In this document: piece by piece, positions 1-10,597 of the stretch | How the letters are laid out: each line of letters opens with the position of its first letter | Position numbering within the stretch: the stretch's first letter is position 1 | From: Phymatolithon calcareum | Lineage: Eukaryota > Rhodophyta > Florideophyceae > Hapalidiales | DNA: 64,000 nt | Assembly: GCA_977006965.1 (NCBI GenBank) | Contig: OZ345365.1 | Coordinates: 2,728,001-2,792,000, forward strand | Direction of reading: 5' to 3' | The notes under the pieces: generated by a model | The model's database searches: none | Told to the model about the DNA's origin: nothing | What the model saw: only the letters and a program-made list of their open reading frames with translations | Made by a program: the position numbers and the translations under genes

Positions 1-246
1 CTATGCTACTGACAGTTATAAAGATGCTCTAATTTCAACTTAACAATTTGACGCTTTCTATAAGGCGGTCCGCCGGCCCCTGGTAGCCGCTGGTCGACGC
101 CGTTCTCTGTACAGCAAGTTTTGTGCCCTTGATGACTCTCCTCACTGCACGGGGGATGGGACGTGGGGAACTTGGATAACGTTTTTAGAACGACAGCATG
201 TCATACTCTTAATATTTCTTATTGGTTCAATTTGCTTTCAGTCAAA

Positions 247-316
247 AAAATCATCTTGAATTGGCCCGTGATTTGACATTTCAATGTCAAATCACGGGCC
301 AATTCAAGATGATTTT
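247..316. repeat. Perfect hairpin, 34-bp arms with a 2-bp loop
   Basis: The arms 247-280 and 283-316 are exact reverse complements separated by TC. The core of the arm reads TTGGCCCGTGATTTGACATT. Perfect arms of this length with almost no spacer suggest a foldback MITE or a recent palindromic duplication. The flanks are A/T-rich and no target-site duplication is obvious. Confidence 0.9.
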
Positions 317-938
317 AAAAAATCTGAGACGAAGATGCCTCATAAAATTAAAAATAAATTCTAGGGAAAACCGGGAATTCGGAACGGACTTATAAATTCG
401 GAAAAGTTTTTCATCAATTCTATTATTCGTTTTCAAAATTTTCTCATATGTAATCGGTCAAAATAGTTTTTACTAAGTCCTTTATTATTGCGAATAAACT
501 TTTAATGGTGTTCACCCCGCGAGGGCGATTAGGCTGCACAAATCTCTCATTTAGCCAACATGGGAATATGCTCTCCATCTCACACCTTGGACTGCAAAGG
601 TGTCCTCGGAAGTCAGGAAGGCTAAATCTATGTTCTTCGGACAAACCTTTGTCAAACCAGGAAAAATTAGCTTGGACAGGTGCAGGGCCATGTGTCGCAT
701 CCTGTAATCCAAGGGAAGAAAAAACGTCCTTGCACGACGCTTTGTGAAGAGATTGATAAGAAGACGCGATGCGCTCATAGATGGTCCAACAACAGAGATC
801 GCGAAAAAGGAACGTTTAGAAGCGAGGAGAGACATTGTCCACGGGAGAGTGAATGGCTTCCTGTGGAAGCGGCAAACGAAAATACAGGTACGGCAAACAT
901 CAGGAAGTTCCAAAGAAACAAGATACTGAAGGTGGCAG
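317..938. other. Stretch without a recognisable gene
   Basis: Several overlapping ORFs of 60-166 codons exist on both strands, but none shows a family motif and they shadow one another. I see no gene here. Downstream it merges into a retroposon-derived segment. Confidence 0.5.
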
Positions 939-1200
939 AGTGTGGAAAAAGTCGAAAAAACGACCTATACCTCACGCGAAAGTTTCACTACCCGCCACTT
1001 TCTCTTCAACTCAAAAAGACAGAGAACATTTGTCGGCAAGTGGTCATTTGGTATGTTCCCTCCTATCAGCACCTCTACCGTCATGCAGCTCACCGGGCAA
1101 TGTGGGAAAGATGCCATCGAAGACGTAATATGTGGCCTCGCAAAAGAAAGATAGTCTACAGAGGACAGCGTCTGGAATAAGCGAGCACTCGACGAGCTCT
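939..1200 (+). mobile_element. Non-LTR retrotransposon ORF2 C-terminal fragment
   Basis: The + strand encodes RTFVGKWSFGMFPPISTST, followed by a QLTGQCGKDAIEDVICGLAKE stretch (20 residues from QLTG to LAK). The same layout (RQFAVKWAFGRFPP, then a short acidic tail) ends the LINE ORF2 on the minus strand near 10.8-10.6 kb and recurs at 42.84-43.08 kb. DNA copies closer to this one occur at 34320-34480 and 40905-41067. I read it as the 3' coding end of a sister LINE subfamily, long dead. The identity comes from repeated occurrence inside this window, not from a database. Confidence 0.55.
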
Positions 1201-1296
1201 TAACCATGATTCAGGCTGTGGACAACTGAAGTCTGCGCGTCATCTGAAATCAGAGCGTGCCACAGTACATGGGCGTAATTTTCCTCCTTGAGATCC

Positions 1297-1475
1297 CGAC
1301 GGAGACCAGAGGTGGGTTTTTGTACCCCACCGATTCGTGTTACACCAACAGAAATAGAGAAACTCTTCTTTCGACAGAATCCATCCAAAACCTCATGGCA
1401 CGAGGAAAGTTGCCCCAAGCGTCAACAGATGGATTGGTAACTCTATAAGAAAAATTTCCTCTTCTTCTTCTATAC
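1297..1475 (-). mobile_element. Copy of the ~170-bp short retroposon (R170)
   Basis: Read on the minus strand, this matches the family seen at 32465-32634, 39607-39776 and 56275-56450: a CTT-rich end (here CTCTTCTTCTTC at 1460-1471), a GTTACCAAC-like block, a GACGCTTGGGGCAACTTTCC-like block and a far end GTACAAAAACCCACCTCTG. This copy is diverged and its duplication is not visible. Confidence 0.75.
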
Positions 1476-1884
1476 GCATGTTTGTCCACGTCGTCATATG
1501 AAAGGAAGATATCCGGGTACGTTTTGCGTGCACATAGAGGTCGACACCACGCCCAAATCGGTATACGCGCGCGCTCCCCGGGTGTCAGCTACTTCACTGC
1601 TTACGCCTTCGTTTAGTAGATCATCAGCAAAAAATGAGAGTTTGGCAACCACAGTTGTCTCATTATAACCCTCTGAATATAATTTGTGATAGGGATGGAT
1701 GCTTGAGGACTTCCTGTCATGAGATTTTGTGACACATCTGCGGTTTAATTGAAGAAATAAACTGTTCCTTTGACAAGCTTTCTTTCATGGTGTCCAACAG
1801 ACCCAGCTACGACGCGTCGTGTTGCCCTTTAACATGGTAGTGGTCACGGACACAGTGCGATCTTCTGCAGGAACCACCTCGCGG
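1476..1884. other. Stretch without a recognisable gene
   Basis: No supported coding region, RNA gene or clear repeat was seen. It separates the retroposon copy from the start of the duplicated GC-rich block. Confidence 0.5.
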
Positions 1885-3470
1885 ACAAGCACCGCGCTGC
1901 CGAAGAACCGTATTGTTTTAGACAAACGCCTACAAAATGTTGGTAGGTGGGTAGACAACAAAAAAGCGTACTTCCACCTCGAAAATCACCGCTCAAACCT
2001 CCATAATGAACCTTGTACTTCCGCGTGTGCGCCCGGACCCGCAACGCTGTGGGCACGAAGCCGCTGCCTGCACAGATCGCGGCCGTATGCGCAACTTCCT
2101 CCGATCAGGGGCGCCCTAAACAATCACCCATGAGAATGCGTCTGCACGCTTTTGAGACTCATGCGCAGATCAAGGTTTCCTGCGCTGGGCTTTATTTCAG
2201 CTGCCACGTTTCGAGAGCTGTGCCCTGCCACTTGCAGTGCGCAAGCCCTGCACCGTCGCGCACGGTTTCATGCCTTCGCTGTATCGACTCCCGACTGTAC
2301 TCGCCGCCGCTCGCTCGCTCCATGACAAAGTCCCTTGTCGTTGGGCCCTTCGCCGCGCGGTGTCACCCACCTGCAGGATGCGTCGAGCAAGTCCTTACGA
2401 CGCACGGCACTGCCCTGGCCATCTCGGGTCAGATCTCGATGGCGCCGGTTGTGGCCTCGGGCTGTCTGGAACGGCTTCGGTCGCACCGGATGACGTCGCA
2501 CGCCCTCGCTTCTCGCCTGTCAACGGTTGTGGTGTCCGGCATGCGCGCGTCATCAGCGGAGGATGTCTTTCGGGGGACGTATGCCGCTTTCGGAGGTTTG
2601 CGCGAGGCGTGTGATGGATAGACTTCGACAGACTTGGAGCAGGCATATCTAAGGGTACTGTCGAACCTCCTGACGTCGCTTGGTGCGCAAACGGTTTATG
2701 GCAGGCAGAACAATATCTGCAGTGGCTCTCAAAAAGCTCTTAACCTTGAGGAAAGGTTGCCCTAGCATGAGGACGTACGCGACATTCGTTTCGAGGATGG
2801 AAGTGAGGGATAGCAGATTTTTTGGAAAACACACTGCATGAGACTGAGCATTTTAATGTCGTGCGTCGCGCCTGCCTTTCCATTTGGTCCCCTCTCTCAT
2901 CACCGGAAGATTTTGAAAGCATCAGCTGTAGCTGTCGCATTGGTTGAGAATACTGACTTGAAAATTGCAGTGCTTGTGTACATCGCGGTTGCAATCGTTC
3001 CAAACAAACGCCTGATCTAGTCAGAGACCTGAATCGGGGGGAGTATTCCACCGCAGAGGCATGCCAGGCTTATAATTCTTGAATTCCTTGAAACGCATCC
3101 GGTGAGTTTACGCCATTAGCTCCGTAGAATAATTATTGGCGCAATGCGCAGCGTTTCGAGTGGGGCGGAATTTGAAAAGTCGTACAACCTGCCTGGTTGC
3201 ATGCACAGAGCCCCAACTTTGCGGCGCTGTAGCTCATGCAGTACCTTCTTGCTCACGTGAAACCGGTTGTTGCGATTATCCGCAGGTGCGTAGATGAATC
3301 AAGGCTGCAGGAACTACATGATCCACGCAACTAGGGTAGCTGGAAGTGGAGACTTAAGCCGTTTGAGTAGTTTAGGGCGTTACTAATTTACAGCCAACAG
3401 CCTTTACAACACTGAACAGTATACTGCAATTTTTAAAGACTCATGGGCCTAACGATCTAAGCTCTTGCAA
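1885..3470. repeat. Duplicated GC-rich block, copy A
   Basis: This block is repeated at about 36930-38650 and, for its first ~450 bp, at 54400-54845. Shared landmarks are ACAAACGCCTACAAAATGT, GATCAGGGGCGCCCTA and GGTACTGTCGAAC. A + strand ORF (2013-2621) is partly preserved in copy B (37462-37746), so an old coding exon is possible, but I recognise no family. In copies A and B the block lies directly downstream of the Sel1 gene, so the duplicated unit includes that gene. Confidence 0.8.
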
Positions 3471-3473
3471 GCT

Positions 3474-4388
3474 TCATATCGAGAAGTACGCCTGCTTTAT
3501 AAGCTGCATAGCGCGAGTTGGGTCAGCCGGCGCATGCTCTCCACCGCGTCTCAACAGCAACGCTAGACTTACCATTGCATTGACATTTGCGGATTCATCA
3601 ATGGCACGAGAATATAGTTCAACAGCACGGATCATATCTGCTTGCACTCCTTCTCCGCCTTGCTCGAACATGTTTGCAAGCTTCAAAATGGCAGCTATGT
3701 TTCCCGTCTCGACGGCACGTGAATAGAGGTACAAGGTACGGGGCAGATCTACTGGAACTCCGTCTGCGCCATATTGGAGTAAACTCCCTAATCGGATCAT
3801 TGCATCAACATCATCTCCGTCTTCCACGGCCCGATTATAGAGCTCTACGGCACGCACTGGATCTGCTGGTATTCCTTCAGCTCCTTTTTCCAACATAGTT
3901 CCAAAGTTGACCATCGCCGTCACGTGTTCGTCCTCATCAATTGCACGTGTATATAACTCAGCAGCACGAAAGGGATTTGGCGCCACACCCTCTGCCCCAT
4001 ATAGAAGCAATAGCACCAAGTTGTTCATAGCAGAATAGTTTTCGCCTTCCTCGATAGCGCGACGATATAGCTGGACCGCTCGAGGCGGGTCTGCCGGTAC
4101 TCCTTCAGCTCCCTTTTCGAGCATAGTTGCCATGTTGTTCATTGCGGCCACGTCCGCCCACTCATTAATTGCTCGTTCATATAGCTTGTAAGCACGAGTT
4201 GGGTCTGGTGGAATACTATCTGTACCGAGTTGAAATGTGAGTCCCAAGCTGTTCATATGTTCAGCATCCTGGCCTTCCTCGATGACACGATTGTATAACT
4301 CCACCGCAAGAGCTGGGTCTGCCGGTACTTCTTCATCTTCATCAATCAGCAAGCCTGCTATGATGCACAAGCAAACGAGATTGCCCAT
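3474..4388 (-). CDS. Sel1-repeat protein
   Basis: The protein is built of at least seven Sel1-like (TPR-related) repeats of about 36 residues, with the recurring pattern RAVELYNRAIEEG, then AMNNLATLLEKGAEGVPADP. Such solenoids are protein-interaction scaffolds; the partner cannot be told from sequence. The ATG at 4388 gives about 304 aa starting MGNLVCLCIIAGLLID, a short hydrophobic segment that could be a signal peptide. A longer reading starts upstream at a non-ATG codon. A second, broken copy on the same strand (38670-39915) keeps extra N-terminal repeats that this copy lacks, so this gene may be a shortened form. It is open along its whole length. It sits between the duplicated GC-rich block and a MULE. 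Confidence 0.85.
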   Translation of the reverse strand: MGNLVCLCIIAGLLIDEDEEVPADPALAVELYNRVIEEGQDAEHMNSLGLTFQLGTDSIPPDPTRAYKLYERAINEWADVAAMNNMATMLEKGAEGVPADPPRAVQLYRRAIEEGENYSAMNNLVLLLLYGAEGVAPNPFRAAELYTRAIDEDEHVTAMVNFGTMLEKGAEGIPADPVRAVELYNRAVEDGDDVDAMIRLGSLLQYGADGVPVDLPRTLYLYSRAVETGNIAAILKLANMFEQGGEGVQADMIRAVELYSRAIDESANVNAMVSLALLLRRGGEHAPADPTRAMQLIKQAYFSI

Positions 4389-4468
4389 ACAGTACCAGTT
4401 AGAGGCAAGACGACGCACGAAAAAATACTGTAGGTCTGCACGAGGCAGGTGGGGCTGTCTCGGACTAC

Positions 4469-4535
4469 AAATCTCGATTTTTCAGATCAGCTTCGGGCGA
4501 ACACGCCAGTTTCACATGACGACAAGTGTTCCAAT
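4469..4535 (+). repeat. Direct repeat outside the MULE, left copy
   Basis: ACAAATCTCGATTTTTCAGA and the following ~45 bases (TTCGGGCGAACACGC, CATGACGACAAGTGTTCC) recur in the same orientation at about 7335-7410, on the other side of the MULE. It is much longer than the 9-bp duplication a MULE makes, so it is an older repeat or the boundary of a larger duplicated or captured segment. Confidence 0.75.
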
Positions 4536-4593
4536 GAAACAGGGGAAAGTTAGACGTGGACAAAAACAGAATTTTCAGTTTCAAAGATTGTAG

Positions 4594-4687
4594 AGAAAAT
4601 TTATGAGGAAATTCGCTGCATGGACCGAAAAAGGTGGCAAAATTCGCTAAATCGGCACCCCTTGCAAAAACTACTACTCATTATGAT
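4594..4687 (+). repeat. MULE left terminal inverted repeat
   Basis: This matches the reverse complement of about 6839-6932 with only a few differences, including CGAAAAAGGTGGCAAAATTC and GCTAAATCGGCACCCC. It begins about 55 bases past the transposase stop. Confidence 0.9.
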
Positions 4688-4744
4688 AACCAGAGCACTC
4701 TACGAAAATACACTTGGTAAAAAGAGTAAATTTTATCGTGTGCA

Positions 4745-6658
4745 CTACTCTCTAGGCTTTTGCTCCTCGTCCCAAGTAGCATCTCCGTCATCGCAGGCGG
4801 TGAGATCAATTATCATGGACTGTGCCGCTTTGTCGATCTGTTCTCGCTTCGCCTCAACAATATTGTGGATGTTAGGCTTGGCGCATGTTCGCGAGAAGTG
4901 ACCGATGTTTCCGCAAGAGGAGCAGTGTCTGGCCCTCATTTCCGACGGTATGTAGGGCCTCTTGCGCTTGCGGCCCGGCTTAGCGACAAGGTCAAACGGC
5001 AGCAAATCTTCCTGCACTAGCTGGTCACCAGTGACTGCAACGCGAGTGATGCTGCCCTCGTGTTGCTTGGCCCACGTTCTCAACAGCCATGCGTCCCCGA
5101 ACCAGTTCTTGTTCCACGGGTCGAACGCGACTCGATGCCTCGCCAAGCGTCTAGAAGCGAACAAAAGTGCAGCGACAACGTGGCTACATGGCCTTTGGTG
5201 CTCTTCAAAGTGGCGGCAAGAGCAGGCAGCGCGGTATTCGCTGGTAACTACCACATGGAATGGAGTCACGTCGCTGTTAACAACACACCTGAGCATGTCA
5301 CTTTCAATGACCTCCGGCTCCACAAGCAACTTCTGCGCTCGGATAATTTTTTCCAGGTGCTTCTTGTAGCAGTAAGGCGTGAGTAACCTGCCCGTCGATA
5401 TCATCTCGTGCGTCATGCGGCCGCGTTTGAAGCGATCGTCGGACATTCGCCCGATTATAGAGGCCACAATGTCGCAAATAGGCTCCGCACGCACCTTGAC
5501 GAGTGCACTGTTGGTCTGCTCTGCGCTATTAGAGCTTACAACACCCAAGCGGGAGAGACCACGCTTTAGGAATTCAAACGTCGCGCAAGAGTGCATGCGC
5601 TCCGAAAACCACTGCACTAGTGGCTCATTGTCCGCCTTGAGCTGCTCTAGCAGCTGGTATGCGTAGTTCTCAGTTCTGGCGTACACTATTGACCACAGTG
5701 CAGCACGATCTGCATCGCTGTGCTTGATTCCCGCAGCACGAAGGTTTTTCCAAAGCAGGTGCCACGCGCACCTCGAGCGCGTTACGTTGTGGGACGAGAG
5801 AAGTTCCGACACCTCGGCCGAGTCTAGGCCTTTGGCGCCGTCTGACATTAAAATCGAAATGTTGGGAAAGCATGAAATGCAGTTGGAGAGGAAACTGGCC
5901 CAGCTGAGCGCGCTCTCTCCCTGCGCGATGCAGAAGGCCAGAGTGGTCGCATGCCTGTTGGAATCATACGTTGTGAGGGTGAAAAGCTGGCCTTGCGTAA
6001 CAGAAGTTAAATGGGCCGCGTCAACGCTTACGAAGCCGTTGAAGGCCGCCCATGTGTCCATCGCTCCCTTTGGGCAACAGAAAACGCTGTGAAGCTGCTG
6101 CTGTGTCGTGCCAGGGACTGGGGTTGTTGCAAGTGCGTACATTCCGCCGGGGTCACGCTGTTGTACTGCGGCCAAGTACGAGCGCAGTACACGGATTTGC
6201 GCCAGATGATGGAGGTCCGTTCCCTGCTTCGCAGCCACTATGCTGTGCGCTTGCGTTGGTTTCAGCGCTATACCACATTGTTTGCGGACCATCTCCGTTA
6301 GCTGGGCCGCGTTTCCGCTGACGCGGCCTTTTGTGGCGATAAAATCCGTCATCACTGGCGCCCGCCGCGCGAGTACCTCCTTACTGAATTGTCGTAACCT
6401 GGAGGAGCCGCCAACGCAGCTGTGTCCTGAAAATGTGGTGATCCTGACGCCTTCGACGCTCGACAGCGCTCGGATGTTCACACGGAAGGCGCAAGCTGTG
6501 AGCTGGCTACAGATGAGCGCCACCCGCTGCTTGTTGCGATTTGCCACGAAATGTGCCTTGCCAATAGAGGTGTTGTGGGCGATTACGAGGTTGACAACAT
6601 CGTCAAAGTGTGCTCTAGGGTAGTCACCCACCCTTAACACGAGCTCCTTCTTCTCCAT
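4745..6658 (-). CDS. MULE transposase
   Basis: This 637-aa protein starts at ATG 6658. The N-terminus has a WRKY/GCM1-like zinc-binding pattern (C50, C56, H79, C81). The DDE nuclease follows: D213 in FVSVDAAHL, D273 in LMSDGAKGL and a candidate E380 in SSNSAEQTNS. A SWIM zinc finger lies at 479-493 (CSC then CSH), and a CCHC zinc knuckle at about 579-592 (CSSCGNIGHFSRTC). This order is typical of MULE/MURA-type transposases, which excise and reinsert the element in the nucleus by binding its inverted repeats. The frame is open from end to end and the catalytic residues are present, so the element may be young or still active. It is the only gene between the two inverted repeats. Confidence 0.95.
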   Translation of the reverse strand: MEKKELVLRVGDYPRAHFDDVVNLVIAHNTSIGKAHFVANRNKQRVALICSQLTACAFRVNIRALSSVEGVRITTFSGHSCVGGSSRLRQFSKEVLARRAPVMTDFIATKGRVSGNAAQLTEMVRKQCGIALKPTQAHSIVAAKQGTDLHHLAQIRVLRSYLAAVQQRDPGGMYALATTPVPGTTQQQLHSVFCCPKGAMDTWAAFNGFVSVDAAHLTSVTQGQLFTLTTYDSNRHATTLAFCIAQGESALSWASFLSNCISCFPNISILMSDGAKGLDSAEVSELLSSHNVTRSRCAWHLLWKNLRAAGIKHSDADRAALWSIVYARTENYAYQLLEQLKADNEPLVQWFSERMHSCATFEFLKRGLSRLGVVSSNSAEQTNSALVKVRAEPICDIVASIIGRMSDDRFKRGRMTHEMISTGRLLTPYCYKKHLEKIIRAQKLLVEPEVIESDMLRCVVNSDVTPFHVVVTSEYRAACSCRHFEEHQRPCSHVVAALLFASRRLARHRVAFDPWNKNWFGDAWLLRTWAKQHEGSITRVAVTGDQLVQEDLLPFDLVAKPGRKRKRPYIPSEMRARHCSSCGNIGHFSRTCAKPNIHNIVEAKREQIDKAAQSMIIDLTACDDGDATWDEEQKPRE

Positions 6659-6838
6659 GACTTCAGACGGTTCGGGCGAAAGCGTTGTGAGTTGGCTTAG
6701 AATCGAATGTGACGACGTGCAGAGTGCTTTGCGCAGCGGATGGGCAGTGTAATGATATGCCTCTGTCTAGGTTTTACTGTCCTCATTATTGCTCTTGTAC
6801 TGGCGTCGTGTGTTTGTATCTAGGGTTAGCTAGCTCAA

Positions 6839-6932
6839 ATCATAACAAGTATTAGTTTTTGCAAGGGGTGCCGATTTAGCGAATTTTGCCACCTTTTTCG
6901 GTCTATGCAGCGAATTTCCTCGAAAATTTATC
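6839..6932 (-). repeat. MULE right terminal inverted repeat
   Basis: This is the reverse complement of the left repeat. It lies about 180 bases upstream of the transposase start and so probably carries or adjoins its promoter. Confidence 0.9.
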
Positions 6933-7334
6933 CTCTGTTGTGCAAGATGGGTTTATGATTGTATCAAAACTATTAGCGAAAATCGTGGTGCTTGCTGTAA
7001 CGAGTTGTATCGGACAGAGCCCGGCCAGCGTGGGGCGAGCGAAGTAAAGACTGCTTACGACTGCTTACTTTGCTTCGAAAATTGCAATAAAAACGTCGAA
7101 ACTCATGAAAGGTAACGCACACAACCAGGAGGATGCGGGAAACTTCGAATTTAGTGCGTTTCGACATATTTTTGCATTGTAACACTGTTAAATATTTGTC
7201 ACTAAACATGCATTAAATTGCAGGCACGACATTTAAAAACCTAAAGAAATTTTGGCCATTACCAGATAGATGCATACATTTGAAAGAACATATATTTGTC
7301 ATATGCTCGCAAAATTCGAATTTATTCACACTGT

Positions 7335-7410
7335 ACAAATCTCGATTTTCAGATCAGTTTCGGGCGAACACGCTAGTTAAAAGTTTTCCATGACGACAAG
7401 TGTTCCAATG
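7335..7410 (+). repeat. Direct repeat outside the MULE, right copy
   Basis: This is the second copy of the segment at 4469-4535. After GACGACAAGTGTTCCAATGA the two copies diverge. Confidence 0.75.
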
Positions 7411-8683
7411 AATTCGAGCATGATGACAATACGAATTGATTTTTGCAGAAATATCCGGCCTTCAAACGTGCTTGACACATTTCGAATCCCGATTACGTCC
7501 TCCACAGCCATCATCGCACTCCATGTTGATGGTCTTTTGCGTTCCAAGGCATCCCAGAAAATAGCCCCATACACCAAGAGTGCAGAAAAGGAATGAGTTT
7601 TGCACAAATAGGTTTTTGCAACTATTTTTCAAGTGCCGGAAGCGTGCCCAGTCTCAGCACGACACCTGTCCGTCCTCCTTCGAGTCACACTCGCTGGAGA
7701 CGGCTGGAAGAGTACTTCCAGCAGTAGACTTGCGTCGCAAGATCTGCGCGAGGTACCGGAATCTACGCGCTACAAATCAGTTACCCTAATTTGGGGCAGG
7801 GACTCCTAAATCTTGTGCTGAATACGCGTAACCGCCGACCGATCTCTTCGCTGGCAATCATCGTGGTGCTCGAGAATCATTAGCGTGTTATGGAGATAGT
7901 GGAGCAAAATGGCTCCAGTGGCGAAGAGCAGATGGATTGAGAATGACATTCTGATATTTGCAGTGACCCCCTCACGTGCAACGCACTCCTAAAAACTAAA
8001 CGAAGAATAGCAATGTTCATTTTTTGAGATTTCAGTTTGCAGTCTTGCAAGTATCAATGTTTTTGTCGGGAAAGGAATCCTGTTGCAATTAGAGGGGAGG
8101 TACTGAACGAGCTTGGTCCACTTCCAGTAATGGCCCCAATACGTGACAACAATGTCATCTAAGAGTACAAGGAAAAACCAAGCTTCATTTTAGTCTTTTC
8201 ATGGTCGTCTTAGGAAATAACGCAAACCCTAAGCTCGTTTTAGTCTTATCCCCTACTTTTTCACGTCCGACAAGCTAACAGAACTATATAGTTTGGCAAG
8301 AAAATGTCGGGGAGTCACATAATCATCGATTTTGGACTGCATTTCTTCGTGAACTACAGAATAAAAATTGGGCAATAGTATCACATGGAAGTTGCATAGC
8401 GCGTGAGCCATTGGGGATCATTGCACGGATTCTACAAAGCTTAGGTTTCCGTTCTTCACCTTGGTGGTCCTTTACCAGGAACCCTTTGGTGTGTAAGAAC
8501 GAATAGTGCATTGCAATTCAACTTGGTGGTCCTTTGCATACAAAGTGACCCTTTGGAACTTCGTGCGACCGTCAGCAGGTCAAGGCCTACTGACCTTATC
8601 CATCGGAATGGCGTGAAGCAATTGTATTCGCTAAGTTATACTGCGTGCCGAACTCCATCGATGGATTGGCTCGGCGGCTTTTA
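7411..8683. other. Long stretch without a recognisable gene
   Basis: Only short overlapping ORFs are present and none has a motif. A small hairpin occurs just before it (GCGAAGTAAAG against CTTTGCTTCG, about 7039-7077). Confidence 0.5.
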
Positions 8684-8800
8684 CAGAAGATAAAGTGGGA
8701 GTTTTCATTTAAAAGTCAACAACGCGTTTGCAGTCACTTGAACAACTTTGCGAAGGCCATACGGCCAAGGGCAAGGGTTCGGTGGCTTTTATACTGTTTT
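8684..8800 (+). mobile_element. Degenerate copy of the R170 retroposon
   Basis: It aligns by eye with the R170 family: an AGAAGATAAAG start, then TTTTCATTTAAAAGTCAAC, then AACAACTTTGCGAAGGCCA. It is the most diverged copy in the window and lacks a clear far end. Confidence 0.5.
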
Positions 8801-9630
8801 TTGTCCGATAAATCGACCTAGATTATTGCAGACTACGTGGAAGGTAAATTGAATACGCTACCTATTCCATTTGCACCCCATATCCAACTATCTTCTGATA
8901 AATTCCCAAAGAGTGATCTGGTTATGAGATTTCTGCTACAGTTCAGTAGTCACCATTTCATGTCGATCTCTCCTCTCATGTATTCTAGATGCTCTTGCTT
9001 AAGTTTCGTGTCCCGCAAATAACTGTGATCTTGACAAATGAAACACGAATTCTTCTGTTTCCTTTAAGTGTTTCGCTCGAAAGGAAGACCGTTTGAGCTT
9101 TACAGTGCTAGCGGGGAAACGAAAAGAGTTTTCCTTCTCCGGAGGTAAATTTGCGTGTTGAGTGGATGCAAAAATGATAGAAGAGCAATATCGTGCGAGA
9201 CCCTTACCCATACTCAAATTATGGCCAATGGGAAGCTGTTGCAAAACAACTTTAGGTGCTCACCTTCTGTGTGAGCGATCTTTCCGCAATAAAGAGTTGT
9301 TAGTTAACGGGACTCACACTATTAAACTATATACAGTTATTTCCCCAACGCGCTGTGCTGCAACAAACAACTGCTCCTTCTCATTGTATCTCCATGAGAA
9401 GCTAAAGACCGCAGAGTCCCCAGAAACGTTTCTTCAATGCGTACATTCGAATGCAGCGAGCCATTTCGGCAAGACAGTTCTGGTGTATACGGAGGAAACG
9501 ATATGGGCCAAACGTGCGGTGTCACTTGTCCACAACTGCGAATAATGTTTCCCACCTCCTCGAGTGTCATTTCGTGTCTTGTGCCTCTGTCATGTTTGAT
9601 CGGCGCCTCGCCTTCCCAAGCGTACTGTTG
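8801..9630. other. Stretch without a recognisable gene
   Basis: ORFs of about 60-127 codons on both strands overlap and show no motif. The decayed WD40 gene begins just beyond, on the minus strand. Confidence 0.4.
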
Positions 9631-10597
9631 TTGCGTCGATTGAAAACCGATGACTCGGTTCACGCGATTTCAAACAATGACCGCGCCAACGGCGTCTCAG
9701 GACACGACGTGCTGTCCGTCATTGCTCTCAGAGACCGAAAGAACCGGTGTAGTTTGCTCAGACAGCGCATTTCAAATTAAAAGTCCTGAATTGGTGTCCC
9801 ATATGCCGATAGTTTTGCCAACGCATTCCGAGAGATTCCGCATACCGTCCGAGCTTAACGATGCTCAATTCGCGTATATGAAACGTCCTTCTCAACTGTC
9901 GCCCGTCACGACGGAACGAAACGCATTGCACCCAATATGTATGCCTGATTGCCGGTACAAGTCGCAACTCGAAGCCCCGTCATGGCTGATCGCAATTGCC
10001 CACTCTCTTTTAGAATGTCTTTATTTCCGTTCATTCCCTTCCGCTTCTACACGCGTAAATCCGAATATTTCCATCCTGTGAACCGGAAATTATTCTTTCC
10101 CCATCAGGAGTAAATGCAAAACTTGCCCCCCAGCTGTGCATATCTGAGGACGTCCAGATATTTCTTCCAGTGCTGGCGTCCCACACGCGAGTAGTATTAT
10201 CCAACGACCCGGACGCAATCTGTTGCACAGTTGGATTGAACGTGACACATTTCCCATTTGAGTGTCCCTTAAAGGGCCCACCGATACACGTCCACGTTGT
10301 AGTACCCCGTACTCGAGTTTTTGACACTGTCGCCAACAGCTGGTCGCTCGCACTGCAAGCAACAGAAGTAATATTTTTTGGGTTTTTTTGAATTTGGAAT
10401 TTATTAAACGCCTTCAGTAACACTCATGAGACTGCAAGGGAGATACGTTTCAGCAGCTACGTTGTAGCTTCGATCATATATTCAAATACTTGTAGCCCAG
10501 GTTAACTGTAGCCCTAGCTGCAGAAATACTCTCCTGTAAAAGGGCGGAGGGAAAAGCTTGGGGTCCACTGATCAGATTTCCTCAATTGGCGCCTTGT

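Larger units (their letters stand above)
4594..6937 (-). mobile_element. Mutator-like element (MULE) with intact transposase
   Basis: Inverted repeats of about 94 bp lie at 4594-4687 and about 6839-6932. They share blocks such as GAGGAAATTCGCTGCAT and GGCACCCCTTGCAAAAACTA and enclose one transposase gene on the minus strand. Long terminal inverted repeats with a single MULE transposase are the standard structure. The outer boundary is fuzzy by a few bases and the 9-bp target duplication was not identified with certainty. Confidence 0.9.

Noticed and set aside
2013-2621. 202-codon plus-strand ORF in the GC-rich block
   Set aside because: Partly preserved in copy B but frameshifted there and absent as an ORF in copy C; no family recognised, so it is kept only as a note under the repeat.
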